A stretch of 64,000 bases of DNA, from the NCBI GenBank assembly GCA_963728935.1, contig CAVSMC010000012.1:248001-312000 (forward strand). The letters run 5' to 3'. Numbering within the stretch: the first letter of the stretch is position 1; every line of letters begins with the position of its first letter. Positions 1-8,767 of this stretch are shown piece by piece. The position numbers were made by a program, and so were the translations under genes. The stretch is from CAVSMC01 sp963728935. Lineage in GTDB: Bacteria; Pseudomonadota; Gammaproteobacteria; Burkholderiales; Casimicrobiaceae. Under the pieces are notes generated by a model. That model worked only from the letters and a program-made list of their open reading frames with translations, was not told where the DNA came from and searched no databases.

Positions 1-627
1 CGAGCGACCGCGAAACGGCGGCTCGCGCATGTAGTCGAGGATCGCGGTTCCCTTGTCGCGGCCCTCGGGCTTCACTTCGAGAATGCCCTTGCCCGGTTGC
101 AGCCGCCACCCGCCGAGCGAGCTCTCGGCGATCTGCGCTCGCAGCGTGCGGTGAACGTGCGCGGCGAGCTGCGGCGCTTGCCGGTAGTGCAGCGCGAGCG
201 AGTGTCCCTTGTCCTCGAAGATCAGGCCGTCGTGGCGAGCGGCGAAGTCGGTCAGCGCGTCGCGCATCTGCACGAGGCCGGCGGTCGACGGCGCGTGCGT
301 ATGCAATGCGCCCTCCGCCGAGCGACGTTCGCAGCCGTGCTGTCCCGCTACGGACAACGCGGTGGAGGGAAAGAGCCGGTCGACGTCGACGATGCGCCGA
401 CCGGTGATCAGCGCAATCGCGCCGCCAAGCCTGCGCGCGAGCGCCGGCAACATCGTGGCGAGATCAGAGTCGACATGCACGCCTGCCGGGCTTTCGGCAA
501 ATTCGAGTAACGTGCCGTCGATGTCGAGGAAAAGCGCGTTGGTGCTCGCGAGCGCCGGAGGTTGCGGACGTCGATGCGAGCGCCGTTCGCGCGGCGCGGG
601 CATTGCCGGCGCGGCCGCAAAAGACAT
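1..627 (-). CDS. otsB: Trehalose-6-phosphate phosphatase OtsB, 3' part cut by window edge
   Basis: Dephosphorylates trehalose-6-phosphate to trehalose in the cytoplasm, following OtsA. The visible 209 residues read without a stop. They carry the HAD nucleophile motif DIDGT (Asp35 and Asp37 from the first ATG), followed by LITGRR and GQHGCERR, all typical of the OtsB phosphatase fold. The C-terminal HAD motifs lie outside the window. The ATG at 627 comes 22 bp after the otsA stop, so the two are almost certainly one transcript. A second in-frame Met at residue 9 is an alternative start, because the DxDGT motif normally begins closer to the N-terminus. Confidence 0.93.
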   Translation of the reverse strand, partial: MSFAAAPAMPAPRERRSHRRPQPPALASTNALFLDIDGTLLEFAESPAGVHVDSDLATMLPALARRLGGAIALITGRRIVDVDRLFPSTALSVAGQHGCERRSAEGALHTHAPSTAGLVQMRDALTDFAARHDGLIFEDKGHSLALHYRQAPQLAAHVHRTLRAQIAESSLGGWRLQPGKGILEVKPEGRDKGTAILDYMREPPFRGRS

Positions 628-649
628 GGTGTTGTGTCGAGCGGCCTTC

Positions 650-2875
650 CTAAATGCGCCCCACGGCGACGTCGGTTGCGCCGTAGCGGCTGCGTTGCCG
701 CATCACGGCGGCGTCGATCAGCATGCGTCCCGCCCAGCGGTAAACGTTGAACTCGCGGACGATGCCGCGCATCATCCGCATGCGGTCGCGCTGCTCGTCG
801 GCGGGCATCGTGAGCGCCATGTGCAGCGCCGTGGCGCACTCGTCGTAGTCGTACGGATTGACGATCAGCGCCTCGGGAAGCTCGCGTGACGCGCCGGCGA
901 AGCGCGACAGCACGAGCACGCCGTGCTCGTCGTCGCGCGCGGCGACGAATTCCTTGGCGACGAGGTTCATCCCGTCGTGCAGGCTCGACACGAAGCAGAC
1001 GTCGGCCGCGCGATGATGCTCGTACACCGAATCGGGCTCGTGATGCTCGGCGAGCAGGATGATCGGCGGAAACTTCGCTTCGCGATAGCGTTCGTTGATC
1101 TCGGCGGCGAGGCTTTTCACGCGCGCGGCGTAGTCGCGATAGTCGCCGATCATGCCGCGCGTGGGCGCGGCGATCTGCACGAACGAGAATTTTCCTATCC
1201 AGCGCGGCTCGAGCTCCATCAGCCGCGCGACGGCATGGAACCGCTCGAGCACGCCCTTCGTGTAGTCGAGACGGTCGATGCCCAGTCCGAGCCGGTGCTT
1301 GCGCGGCAAGCCGAGCCGCTCGCGCACCGAGCGACGGCACTCGTCGATCGCAGGAAGCGCGGCAAGCGGCGCCGGCGGCCATTCGATCGAGATCGGATAG
1401 CGGTTCACCTGAGTGAGACGGCCCTGACGCGACACGGTGAACGACTCGCGATCGACGCGCGCTTCGAGCAGCCGATCGACGGTGTCGAGGAAATTGTTGC
1501 AGTGGAACTGCGTGTGGAAGCCGAGAATGCTGCTGCCGAGCATGCCTTCGAGGAGCTCGCCGCGCCACGGGCATATCGCGAACGCTTCCGGATTCGGCCA
1601 CGGAATATGCCAGAACGTGATGATCGTCGCGTTGGGCAGACGCTTGCGGATCATCTGCGGCAGCAGCGCGAAGTGGTAGTCCTGCACGAGGATGATCGGA
1701 TCGCGCGTCTTCGATTCGGCGATCACGGCGTCGGCGAACCGTTCGTTCACTTCGCGGTAGTACTCGAAGTCACGCGAGCGAAACGTCGGCCGCACGTGCG
1801 CGATGTGGCAAAGCGGCCACAACCCTTCGTTCGCGAACCCGCTGTAGTAGCCGGCTTCTTCCTCGGCCGTGAGCCAGATGCGCCGCAGCTGATACGCCGG
1901 ATGTCCGGGCGGAACGCCGATCCGATCGTTGCGGTCGACGGTTTCGCGATCGGCGGAGCCGCTGCCGTGCGCGATCCAGATGCCCGAGCAGGCGCGCATC
2001 ACCGGTTCTATCGCCGTGACGAGGCCGCTCGCCGGGCGCTGCACGTGGATGCCCTCGTCGGTTTGCACGTGGATGAAGGGCTCGCGGTTCGACACCGCGA
2101 TCACGTCGTTGCCGCGAAGCTCGCTCTTGAGCGTCGCGCGCAACGTCTCCTGCGTCCAGAGCCGGCCGCTTTCGTCGAGCGGCCGGTAGCGCCGCTCGAG
2201 GTCGCGAATGAGCTCGCGCACGTCGCGCTCGATCGGGCGCAGCTCCGGCGCGCGCGATCCGCTCGACGGGCGCAGGATGCCTTCGCCGTGCAGCAGCGCG
2301 CGCAACCCCTGCACCCAGCCGCGCCACGAGAGCTGGGCGATCGCCACGGTGATCAATGCGACGATAGCGCCGAGCGCGATGAAGAAGTAGAAGAGATAAC
2401 GCTTCGTTTCCTCGCTTCGCCGCTCGATGAAGCTCATGTCGTGGACGAGCACGAGCTGCGCGCGCTCGCCGGCCGACGTTTCGACCGGCCGCACCGACAG
2501 GTGCAGCGCGCCGTGCGCGGTGTGAATCACGCGTTGCGCGTTATCGTCGTAGTCGGCGAGCGTCTCGCAGCGGATGCGTTCGGGGAACGTGCGCGTGGCG
2601 ATCGGCACCGACTGGCCGGCGAGGCACAATCCGACCGCGTAGATGCGCTCGTCGACCAAGAGCTTGTTGAAGAAGGCGTTGATGTCCGCCGGCGAGTTTC
2701 TTGCGATCAACGCGGCGAGAGGCTCCTGCACCGACGTTGCAACGAGGCTCGCGCGATTGTCGAGATCGCGCACGAACCAGCGCAGCATCAGCGTGTCGAC
2801 GAGCGGCACCGCCGCGTACGCGAACGCCGCGAGCGCGAGCAACAGCGGAATCAAGAATCGGAGCGACAGGCGCAT
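650..2875 (-). CDS. otsA: Membrane-anchored trehalose-6-phosphate synthase OtsA (GT20)
   Basis: Makes trehalose-6-phosphate from UDP-glucose and glucose-6-phosphate. The GT20 catalytic part begins near residue 255 and shows VSNREP (about 261-266), a Pro-Ala-Ser-Gly-Leu loop, GIDRLDYTKG and DGMNLVAKE, all standard OtsA signatures. At 741 residues it is far longer than the usual 470-residue enzyme. The extra N-terminus has a membrane segment at about 7-27, a roughly 130-residue presumed periplasmic loop (28-158) and a second membrane segment at about 160-184, followed by a charged linker, like the sensor part of a histidine kinase. Catalysis should therefore occur at the inner face of the cytoplasmic membrane. 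otsB follows directly. The reversed otsA-otsB order and the anchor suggest osmotic or envelope control, but that is inference. Confidence 0.95.
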   Translation of the reverse strand: MRLSLRFLIPLLLALAAFAYAAVPLVDTLMLRWFVRDLDNRASLVATSVQEPLAALIARNSPADINAFFNKLLVDERIYAVGLCLAGQSVPIATRTFPERIRCETLADYDDNAQRVIHTAHGALHLSVRPVETSAGERAQLVLVHDMSFIERRSEETKRYLFYFFIALGAIVALITVAIAQLSWRGWVQGLRALLHGEGILRPSSGSRAPELRPIERDVRELIRDLERRYRPLDESGRLWTQETLRATLKSELRGNDVIAVSNREPFIHVQTDEGIHVQRPASGLVTAIEPVMRACSGIWIAHGSGSADRETVDRNDRIGVPPGHPAYQLRRIWLTAEEEAGYYSGFANEGLWPLCHIAHVRPTFRSRDFEYYREVNERFADAVIAESKTRDPIILVQDYHFALLPQMIRKRLPNATIITFWHIPWPNPEAFAICPWRGELLEGMLGSSILGFHTQFHCNNFLDTVDRLLEARVDRESFTVSRQGRLTQVNRYPISIEWPPAPLAALPAIDECRRSVRERLGLPRKHRLGLGIDRLDYTKGVLERFHAVARLMELEPRWIGKFSFVQIAAPTRGMIGDYRDYAARVKSLAAEINERYREAKFPPIILLAEHHEPDSVYEHHRAADVCFVSSLHDGMNLVAKEFVAARDDEHGVLVLSRFAGASRELPEALIVNPYDYDECATALHMALTMPADEQRDRMRMMRGIVREFNVYRWAGRMLIDAAVMRQRSRYGATDVAVGRI

Positions 2876-2921
2876 GTCGCGGCAAGCGTACCGGCGCCGC
2901 GCGGCCCTGTCTGTAGGGCTT

Positions 2922-2940
2922 TGTCCTACAAGGGAAAAGG
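2922..2940. promoter_or_regulatory. Inverted repeat TGTAGG-N7-CCTACA in the otsA/ada divergent gap
   Basis: Perfect 6-bp arms (2922-2927 and 2935-2940), extending to 8 bp with one mismatch around a 3-nt loop. The site lies 46 bp upstream of the otsA start and about 120 bp upstream of ada. It may be an operator for either gene. The regulator is unknown. Confidence 0.35.
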
Positions 2941-3060
2941 GTTACGCCGATGTTTGACGGACGAACGCGCCTCGTCGACGCGTTCGGTTGGCTCGCTCCT
3001 TCGAATTCGAGCGCAAGAACCGGATTGCGCCATCGGCGATCGCAATCGTACATTGGCGCC

Positions 3061-4176
3061 ATGACGACCTATTCGATGTCCCTCACCACTGCTCGCGGGC
3101 TTTCCCGCCCGCGTTTTGCAACCGAATCCGCGCGTTGGCGCGCCATCGCATCGCGCGATGCGGGGGCCGACGGCGCTTTCGTCTTCGCCGTGCGCACGAC
3201 CGGCGTCTATTGCCGGCCGTCGTGCACATCGCGCGCCGCCCGCCGCGAGAACGTGCGCTTCTTCGACAGCTGTGAAGCGGCGGAGCGCGCCGGATTCCGT
3301 GCGTGCCGTCGCTGCGGGCCGAATCGCTCAGCGGAGCAGACGCCGCTCGCCGCGGCCGTCGCGCACGCCTGTCGAATGATAGCGAGCGCCGAGCAGACGC
3401 CCTCGCTCGATGCGCTCGCGCGAGCGGCCGGTTACAGTGCCGCGCACTTCCATCGCGCGTTTCGCAGGATCACCGGCGTGACACCGCGCGCGTACGGCGA
3501 GGCGCAGCGGCTCAAGCGACTGCGCGACGAGCTTTCCTCCGGCGAGGGCGTGAGCTCGGCGATCGCCGGAGCGGGATTCGCGTCGCCGTCGCGCGTGTAT
3601 GCGCGCGGCCGCGCGGCGCTCGGCATGACGCCTCGCGAATACCGGCGCGGCGGAGAGGCGCAAGCGATCCGCTACGCGCTCGCCGCGACGAATCTGGGCG
3701 TGCTGCTGGTCGCCGCCACGTCGAAGGGCATCTGCGCGATCGAGCTCGGCGAGAGCCGTGCGGCGCTCGAGCGCGGCGTACGGGCGCGGTTCAACTCGGC
3801 GCAGCGCGTCGATGCCGATCCTGAGCTCGCTGCGCACGTCGCGACGATCGTTGCGCATCTCGACGACCCGGCGCGCTCGCTCGATCTTCCGCTCGACGTT
3901 CGCGGCACGGCGTTCCAGCATCGTGTCTGGCAGGCGTTGCGGGCCATTCCGCCCGGGCACCGGACGACGTACAGCGAGATCGCACGCCGCCTCGGCGCTC
4001 CGTCATCGGTGCGCGCCGTCGCGCGCGCGATCGCGACCAACCCCGTTGCGCTCGCGATCCCGTGCCACCGCGTCATCGCGAAGGACGGCACGTTGTCGGG
4101 CTATCGCTGGGGCGTTGCGCGCAAGGCTGCGCTGCTCGAGCGCGAGGCGAAGATCGACGCCGGCGAGCAGCGCTGA
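3061..4176 (+). CDS. ada: Bifunctional Ada: methylphosphotriester/O6-methylguanine-DNA methyltransferase and regulator
   Basis: Repairs alkylated DNA and activates the adaptive response. The N-terminal Ada zinc domain has YCRPSC (Cys51, Cys55) and Cys82/Cys85 as the other two ligands; Cys51 matches the phosphotriester acceptor of E. coli Ada. An AraC-type helix-turn-helix follows at about 120-205. The C-terminal MGMT domain ends with the IPCHRV acceptor motif (Cys335). At 371 residues it is full length for the family. I chose the ATG at 3061 because the upstream open frame does not resemble Ada and runs into the divergent promoter gap with otsA. The gene stands alone; no alkB or alkA lies beside it. 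Confidence 0.96.
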   Translation: MTTYSMSLTTARGLSRPRFATESARWRAIASRDAGADGAFVFAVRTTGVYCRPSCTSRAARRENVRFFDSCEAAERAGFRACRRCGPNRSAEQTPLAAAVAHACRMIASAEQTPSLDALARAAGYSAAHFHRAFRRITGVTPRAYGEAQRLKRLRDELSSGEGVSSAIAGAGFASPSRVYARGRAALGMTPREYRRGGEAQAIRYALAATNLGVLLVAATSKGICAIELGESRAALERGVRARFNSAQRVDADPELAAHVATIVAHLDDPARSLDLPLDVRGTAFQHRVWQALRAIPPGHRTTYSEIARRLGAPSSVRAVARAIATNPVALAIPCHRVIAKDGTLSGYRWGVARKAALLEREAKIDAGEQR

Positions 4177-4207
4177 GCATCGTCTGAGCAGCGCAGGAGA
4201 TTGCGCC

Positions 4208-5080
4208 GTGCGAAACGCCGACGTCGTGCGTCTGACCGCGCTCGCCGCGATCTGGGGCGCGTCGTTCATCTTCCTTCGGGTGCTCGCGCCCGTACTCGGG
4301 CCCGTGATCACCGCGGCAGTGCGCGTGCTGATCGCCGGCGGCGCGCTGCTGGCATGGGCGCAACTGACCGGTTTCGACGCGGCGCTCAAGCGGCACTGGC
4401 GGGCGTACGTCGTCATCGGCGTCGTCAATTCGTCGCTGCCGTTCGTGCTGTACGCGTTCGCCGCGCTCTACATTCCGGCGTCCTATTCGGTGATCCTGAA
4501 TTCCGTCGCGCCGCTGTTCGCCGCGCTGCTCGCGCCGGTGTTCCTCGCCGATCCGATCACCCCGCGCAAACTTGCGGGCCTCGCCGCAGGGGCGGGCGGC
4601 GTCGCGCTGGTAAGCGGCGCGGGGCCGATCGCGTTCGGCGCGGGATCCGCGGCAGCGGTCGCCGCGTGTCTCGCCGCAGCGTTGTGCTACGCGGCGAGCG
4701 GCATCTACATCAAGCGCCGTGCGTCGAGCGCGCCGCCGATGGGCGTCGCGACGTGGCGCCAGATCTTCGCGGGCGCCGCGTTGCTGCCGCTCGTGCCGTT
4801 CGCGCCGGTGCGCGGCGGGATCGACATGGTCATCGTCGCCAATGTGCTCGCGTTGGCACTGCTGTGCAGCGCCGTCGCGTACCTGCTCTATTTCCGCCTG
4901 ATCGCCGATATCGGCCCAACGCGAGCGCTTACCGTGACGTTCCTGATGCCGTTGTTCGGAATGCTCTGGGGGGCGCTGTTTCTCGGCGAGTCGATCACCG
5001 CGCCGATGCTCGGCGGCTGCGCGTTGATCGTCGGCGGCGTCGCGCTCGTCGCGTTCGCGCCGAAGCGTGCCGCGGCGTGA
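4208..5080 (+). CDS. EamA/DMT-family drug/metabolite exporter
   Basis: A 290-residue inner-membrane protein made of two EamA repeats of about five helices each. The N-terminal AAIWGASFIFLRV is the typical first helix of this family. Members export amino acids, metabolites or drugs, and the substrate cannot be told from sequence. Translation should start at the GTG at 4208, which has an AGGAG ribosome-binding site 8 nt upstream. The frame stays open upstream across the end of ada, but that part is a shadow of ada. The gene lies 31 bp after ada and could share its transcript. Confidence 0.88.
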   Translation: MRNADVVRLTALAAIWGASFIFLRVLAPVLGPVITAAVRVLIAGGALLAWAQLTGFDAALKRHWRAYVVIGVVNSSLPFVLYAFAALYIPASYSVILNSVAPLFAALLAPVFLADPITPRKLAGLAAGAGGVALVSGAGPIAFGAGSAAAVAACLAAALCYAASGIYIKRRASSAPPMGVATWRQIFAGAALLPLVPFAPVRGGIDMVIVANVLALALLCSAVAYLLYFRLIADIGPTRALTVTFLMPLFGMLWGALFLGESITAPMLGGCALIVGGVALVAFAPKRAAA

Positions 5081-5083
5081 GAG

Positions 5084-5205
5084 GCGAGCGGGGACCCGCG
5101 AAGCGGGCTGCGCACGACACGGCGCGAAAGCGACGTGTCGCGTGGAGGCTAACGTCGAGCGGGAGCGAGACGTTAAGCGAGGCGAAAGCCGAGCGGCCGG
5201 AACTG
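5084..5205 (+). other. Cluster of short hairpins after the EamA gene
   Basis: About 120 bp holds four consecutive stem-loops: ACCCGC-GAA-GCGGG; CGACACG closing on CGTGTCG over a GCGAAAGC loop; AACGTC closing on GACGTT; and GGC-GAAA-GCC with a GNRA loop. No T-run follows, so this is not a classic terminator. It could be a structured RNA, an RNA-stability element or decayed DNA. The rest of the gap to 5320 shows nothing recognisable. Confidence 0.35.
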
Positions 5206-5320
5206 CAATCTCGAATCGCCGCGCGAGGCCGACAACTCAACGGCTGCGGATCTCGACCGTCGCGGAAGGCCGAGGGCATCCGCGACGGCAACTTCGCTTC
5301 ATTGGTAGAATCGCGGCACG

Positions 5321-6760
5321 ATGAACGCGCCGTTGCCGCCTCCGATTGCGCCCGCGACCGAGCTTGCGCGACTGTTTGACGCGCAGCAGGCCGCGTTCGC
5401 GCGCGAACGCTATCCCGGCGACGCGACGCGACGCGACCGGCTCGAGCGTCTGCTCGCGCTCGTCAACGACAACGAGAAGGCGCTCATCGCGGCGATCGAT
5501 CGCGACTTCGGACATCGCTCCGCGCATGAAACGCGGCTTGCCGAGCTCTACATCGTCACGTCGGGAATCCGTCACGCGCTCGCAAGCCTCGGCCGATGGA
5601 TGAAGCCCGCGAGGGTGCGCACGCCGCTGCACCTGCTGCCGGCGCGCGGCACGCTGGTGCGCCAGCCTCTCGGCGTCGTCGGCATCATCAGCCCGTGGAA
5701 CTACCCGGTCCAGCTCGCGCTCGTCCCGGCTACCGGTGCGCTCGCTGCCGGCAATCGCGTGATGCTGAAGCCGTCGGAGCTCACGCCGAACACGTCCGCT
5801 CTACTGCGGGATCTCGTCGCTCGACATTTTGGCGAAGACCAGTTCGCCGTCGTGCTGGGCGATGCGGCGGTCGGACAATCGTTCGCAGCGCTGCCGTGGG
5901 ATCATCTCTTCTTCACCGGATCGACAGCGGTCGGCCGCCATGTCGCGCGCGCGGCCGCCGAGAACCTGACGCCGGTGACGCTCGAGCTCGGCGGCAAGTC
6001 GCCCGCATTGTTCGCGCCGGATGCCGACCTCGACGTCGCCGCGCCGCGTCTCGCCGTCGGTAAATTGCTCAACGCGGGACAGACGTGCATCGCGCCCGAT
6101 TACGCGCTCGTGCCGCGTGCGCGGCGCGACGCGTTCGTTGCGGCGACTCGTGAAGCGATCACGAAGCTCTATCCGTCGATCGGAGACAACCCCGATTACA
6201 CGTCGATCGTGAGCGAGCGCCACCATGCGCGGCTCGTCGGTCTCGTCGACGATGCGCGAGCGAAGGGCGCGACGATCGTCGAGATCAATGCGCGCGGCGA
6301 TACGTTGGCTGCGGGCGAGCGCAAGCTTGCGCCGACGCTGATCGTCGACGCAACCGACGACATGGCGGTGATGCGCGAGGAGATCTTCGGTCCGCTGCTG
6401 CCGGTCGAGACGTACGCGACGCTCGACGACGCGATCGCGAAGATCAACGCGCGGCCGCGGCCGCTCGCGTTCTACTATTTTGGCGGTGACGTCGCCGACC
6501 GCGAGCGGGTGCTCACGCAGACGATCGCCGGCGGTGTCACCGTGAACGACACGCTGTGGCATTTCGCGCACGAGGGGATGCCTTTCGGCGGCGTCGGCGC
6601 ATCCGGAATCGGCGCCTACCACGGCGAGCACTCGTTCCGCCTGTTCAGCAAGGAAAAGCCGGTGTTCCATCAACCGCGCTTCGCGGCGACGAAGCGGCTT
6701 CGTCCGCCGTACGGCAGGTCGTTCGAACAGGTGATGGCGCTGTTGAAGCGCGTCGGTTAG
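5321..6760 (+). CDS. Aldehyde dehydrogenase, coniferyl-aldehyde-dehydrogenase type
   Basis: NAD(P)-dependent oxidation of an aldehyde to its acid. It is 479 residues, the usual length of this short ALDH branch. Visible catalytic parts are SPWNYP (Asn127), MLKPSE (Lys150), the FTGSTAVG Rossmann turn near 198, LELGGKSPA (general base Glu222) and GQTCIAP (nucleophile Cys256). Overall wording, such as VLKP-type motifs and NDTLWHFAHEGMPFGGVG, fits the coniferyl/benzaldehyde group found in many Betaproteobacteria. The true substrate is not shown by its neighbours. Confidence 0.9.
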   Translation: MNAPLPPPIAPATELARLFDAQQAAFARERYPGDATRRDRLERLLALVNDNEKALIAAIDRDFGHRSAHETRLAELYIVTSGIRHALASLGRWMKPARVRTPLHLLPARGTLVRQPLGVVGIISPWNYPVQLALVPATGALAAGNRVMLKPSELTPNTSALLRDLVARHFGEDQFAVVLGDAAVGQSFAALPWDHLFFTGSTAVGRHVARAAAENLTPVTLELGGKSPALFAPDADLDVAAPRLAVGKLLNAGQTCIAPDYALVPRARRDAFVAATREAITKLYPSIGDNPDYTSIVSERHHARLVGLVDDARAKGATIVEINARGDTLAAGERKLAPTLIVDATDDMAVMREEIFGPLLPVETYATLDDAIAKINARPRPLAFYYFGGDVADRERVLTQTIAGGVTVNDTLWHFAHEGMPFGGVGASGIGAYHGEHSFRLFSKEKPVFHQPRFAATKRLRPPYGRSFEQVMALLKRVG

Positions 6761-6788
6761 CTGCGCCGTTCGCTTCGCGCCTTGCGCG

Positions 6789-7583
6789 TCATGCAATGGC
6801 GCGCACCACGCCGCCGTCGACGCGCAATGCCGCACCCGTGGTCGCCGACGCCTGCGCGCTGCAGATATACGCGATCATGACCGCGACTTCATCGGGTGTA
6901 GCGAATCGCCGCAGCACCGAGGAAGGACGGGCGGTTTCGAAGAATTCGCGTTCCACGGTGGCGACGTCGACGCCGCGCTCGGCGGCCATGTGCGCGACGA
7001 ATTCGCCGACGCCCTCCGAGGCGGTTGGCCCCGGCAGCACGCTGTTGACGGTAATGCAGGTGCCCGCGAGCGTCTCGGCGAGGCCGCGGGCGACCGCAAG
7101 CTGCGCCGTCTTCGTCATGCCGTAATGAATCATTTCGACCGGTATCTGCAGCCCCGACTCGCTCGAGACGAAGACGATCCTTCCCCAGTTGCGCGATCGC
7201 ATGCCGCGAACGTAATGGCGTGCGAGCCGGACGCCGCTCAGCACGTTCGTTTCGAAGAACCGCATCCACTCGCCGTCGGTGATCTCGTCGAACGGTTTGA
7301 TGTCGAAGATACCGAGATTGTTGACGAGCACGTCGACGTCGGACAGTTGACCGATCAGCGCCTGGCAGCCGCTCGCGCTGCCGAGATCGGCGGCGATGCC
7401 GTGGATTTTGGCGCCCGGGACGTCGGTTCTCAACCGGTCCATCGCAGCACGAACGCGTGCCTGCGTGCGTCCGTTGACGACCACGTGTGCCCCTTCGCGG
7501 GCAAGCGTGCGCGCCGTCGCGAAGCCGATGCCGGCGGTCGATCCAGTGACGAGCGCCCGCTTTGCGATCAATCCGAGATCCAT
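6789..7583 (-). CDS. SDR-family oxidoreductase
   Basis: A 264-residue short-chain dehydrogenase with the nucleotide-binding TGSTAGIG (13-20), NNLG (88-91) and a catalytic Ser141-Tyr154-Lys158 set. The ending with DGG is typical of classical SDRs similar to 3-oxoacyl-ACP reductases. I chose the ATG at 7583 because a GGAAGG ribosome-binding site sits about 9 nt upstream; the ATG at 7592 is too close to it. The substrate is unknown. The gene is convergent with the aldehyde dehydrogenase and divergent from the PEBP-like gene. Confidence 0.88.
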   Translation of the reverse strand: MDLGLIAKRALVTGSTAGIGFATARTLAREGAHVVVNGRTQARVRAAMDRLRTDVPGAKIHGIAADLGSASGCQALIGQLSDVDVLVNNLGIFDIKPFDEITDGEWMRFFETNVLSGVRLARHYVRGMRSRNWGRIVFVSSESGLQIPVEMIHYGMTKTAQLAVARGLAETLAGTCITVNSVLPGPTASEGVGEFVAHMAAERGVDVATVEREFFETARPSSVLRRFATPDEVAVMIAYICSAQASATTGAALRVDGGVVRAIA

Positions 7584-7772
7584 TTGCGTCATTCCTTCCG
7601 AACACGAGGCGCCGGTCGCGTGGCGGCGGGACGGACGATCCACGACGCCGCGGCGCGATCCACGTTTGAGCGAGTCGGCATCGTGGCGTTCCCGGCGACG
7701 TCGGCAGGAACCCAGTCGCGGCGCGCCGATCAAATCGGTATCCGCGCGAGCGTTGTCCCAGGGGCCACGGCG

Positions 7773-8237
7773 ATGAAGCTCACTTCCACTGCGTTTGTCG
7801 ACGGAGGCGAGATTCCGTCGCGCTTCACGTGCGAGGGCGCAGACAAATCGCCGCCGCTCGCATGGACCGATGTGCCGGCCAACGCGAAAAGCCTCGCACT
7901 GATCGTCGACGATCCGGACGCACCCGATCCGGCGGCACCGAAAACGACGTGGGTGCACTGGGTCCTCTACAACGTTCCGGTCGACGCCGGCGGGCTTGCC
8001 GAAGCGGTGACGCAACTGCCGGCCGGCACGCTCGAGGGGCAGAACGATTGGAAGCGCACGGGCTATGGCGGTCCTTGCCCGCCGATCGGCCGCCATCGTT
8101 ACTTCTTCAAGCTCTACGCACTTGGCGTGCGGTTGCCTGACCTTGGTCACGCCCTCAAAGCCGAGCTCGAGGACGCGATGAGGCCGCACATCGTCGAGCG
8201 GGTGGAGCTGATCGGCACGTATCGGAAGCGGCGTTAG
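7773..8237 (+). CDS. YbhB/YbcL-type phosphatidylethanolamine-binding-like protein
   Basis: A 154-residue PEBP-fold protein without a signal peptide. It has the family features SPPLAWTDVP, LIVDDPDAP and the GGPCPPIGRHRYFF ligand-site segment. Bacterial members (E. coli YbhB and YbcL) have no settled biochemical role. The ATG at 7773 gives the standard N-terminus MKLTS. Its stop overlaps the stop of the convergent gene at 8234 by 4 bp. Confidence 0.9.
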   Translation: MKLTSTAFVDGGEIPSRFTCEGADKSPPLAWTDVPANAKSLALIVDDPDAPDPAAPKTTWVHWVLYNVPVDAGGLAEAVTQLPAGTLEGQNDWKRTGYGGPCPPIGRHRYFFKLYALGVRLPDLGHALKAELEDAMRPHIVERVELIGTYRKRR

Positions 8238-8767
8238 GGAAGCGCGCGTTCGACGATCAACCGTTGAGCGACGTCCCGTGCCTGTCGCGCAAGGCGGATT
8301 TCGTCGCGCAGCTCCCAGTCCGGCGTCGGACCTCGCGAGAACAACGTTTGCATCAACTGCGCGACGTGCTCGTCGAGCTCCCAGACGACGAAGCGCGCAT
8401 GGTCGACGATGGCGGCCCGAATGCGCTGCTCGTCGAGCGGCGACTGTGACTCGACCGCAAGATCGACGAGGTCGCGCAATGATGCGAGCGAATGCCAGCG
8501 TCCGATCGAGCCGTCGTATTGCCGATACAGCTCGAACTGGATCTCGCCGGTCGCGCTCCCGCACCGTGAAAGCCGATCGTCCTGAATCGCGGACACGGCG
8601 CGAGCGATCGCCTCGAGCTCGACAATCGCATCGACATCGCCGCGCCTTTGCGCAGCGAACGCGGCGGAGCCGAGTGCGAGCGCGATCGCAACCGGCAACG
8701 CGATCAGTCGCGTCGCCATGTATGCGGTGCCACGCATGATCGATTGCGGCGAAGATGAATGCGTCAC
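8234..8767 (-). CDS. Hypothetical secreted protein, mostly helical
   Basis: No family recognised. The protein has a clear signal peptide (ATRLIALPVAIALALGSAAFA) and then a charged helical region of about 140 residues with one Cys. I list the GTG at 8767, which overlaps the stop of the upstream GFA gene (GTGA) and suggests translational coupling. The in-frame ATG at 8719 would give a tidier signal peptide and is the alternative. It probably sits in the periplasm. Confidence 0.6.
   Translation of the reverse strand: MTHSSSPQSIMRGTAYMATRLIALPVAIALALGSAAFAAQRRGDVDAIVELEAIARAVSAIQDDRLSRCGSATGEIQFELYRQYDGSIGRWHSLASLRDLVDLAVESQSPLDEQRIRAAIVDHARFVVWELDEHVAQLMQTLFSRGPTPDWELRDEIRLARQARDVAQRLIVERALP

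Noticed and set aside
923..3064. Long open frame opposite otsA
   Set aside because: It lies fully antisense to otsA, is Arg/Asp-rich and has no domain; it is a GC-rich shadow frame.
5140..5180. attC-like pair (GGCTAAC ... GTTAAGC)
   Set aside because: The arms do not match the integron core consensus at one position, are too close together and no integrase or cassette array is present.
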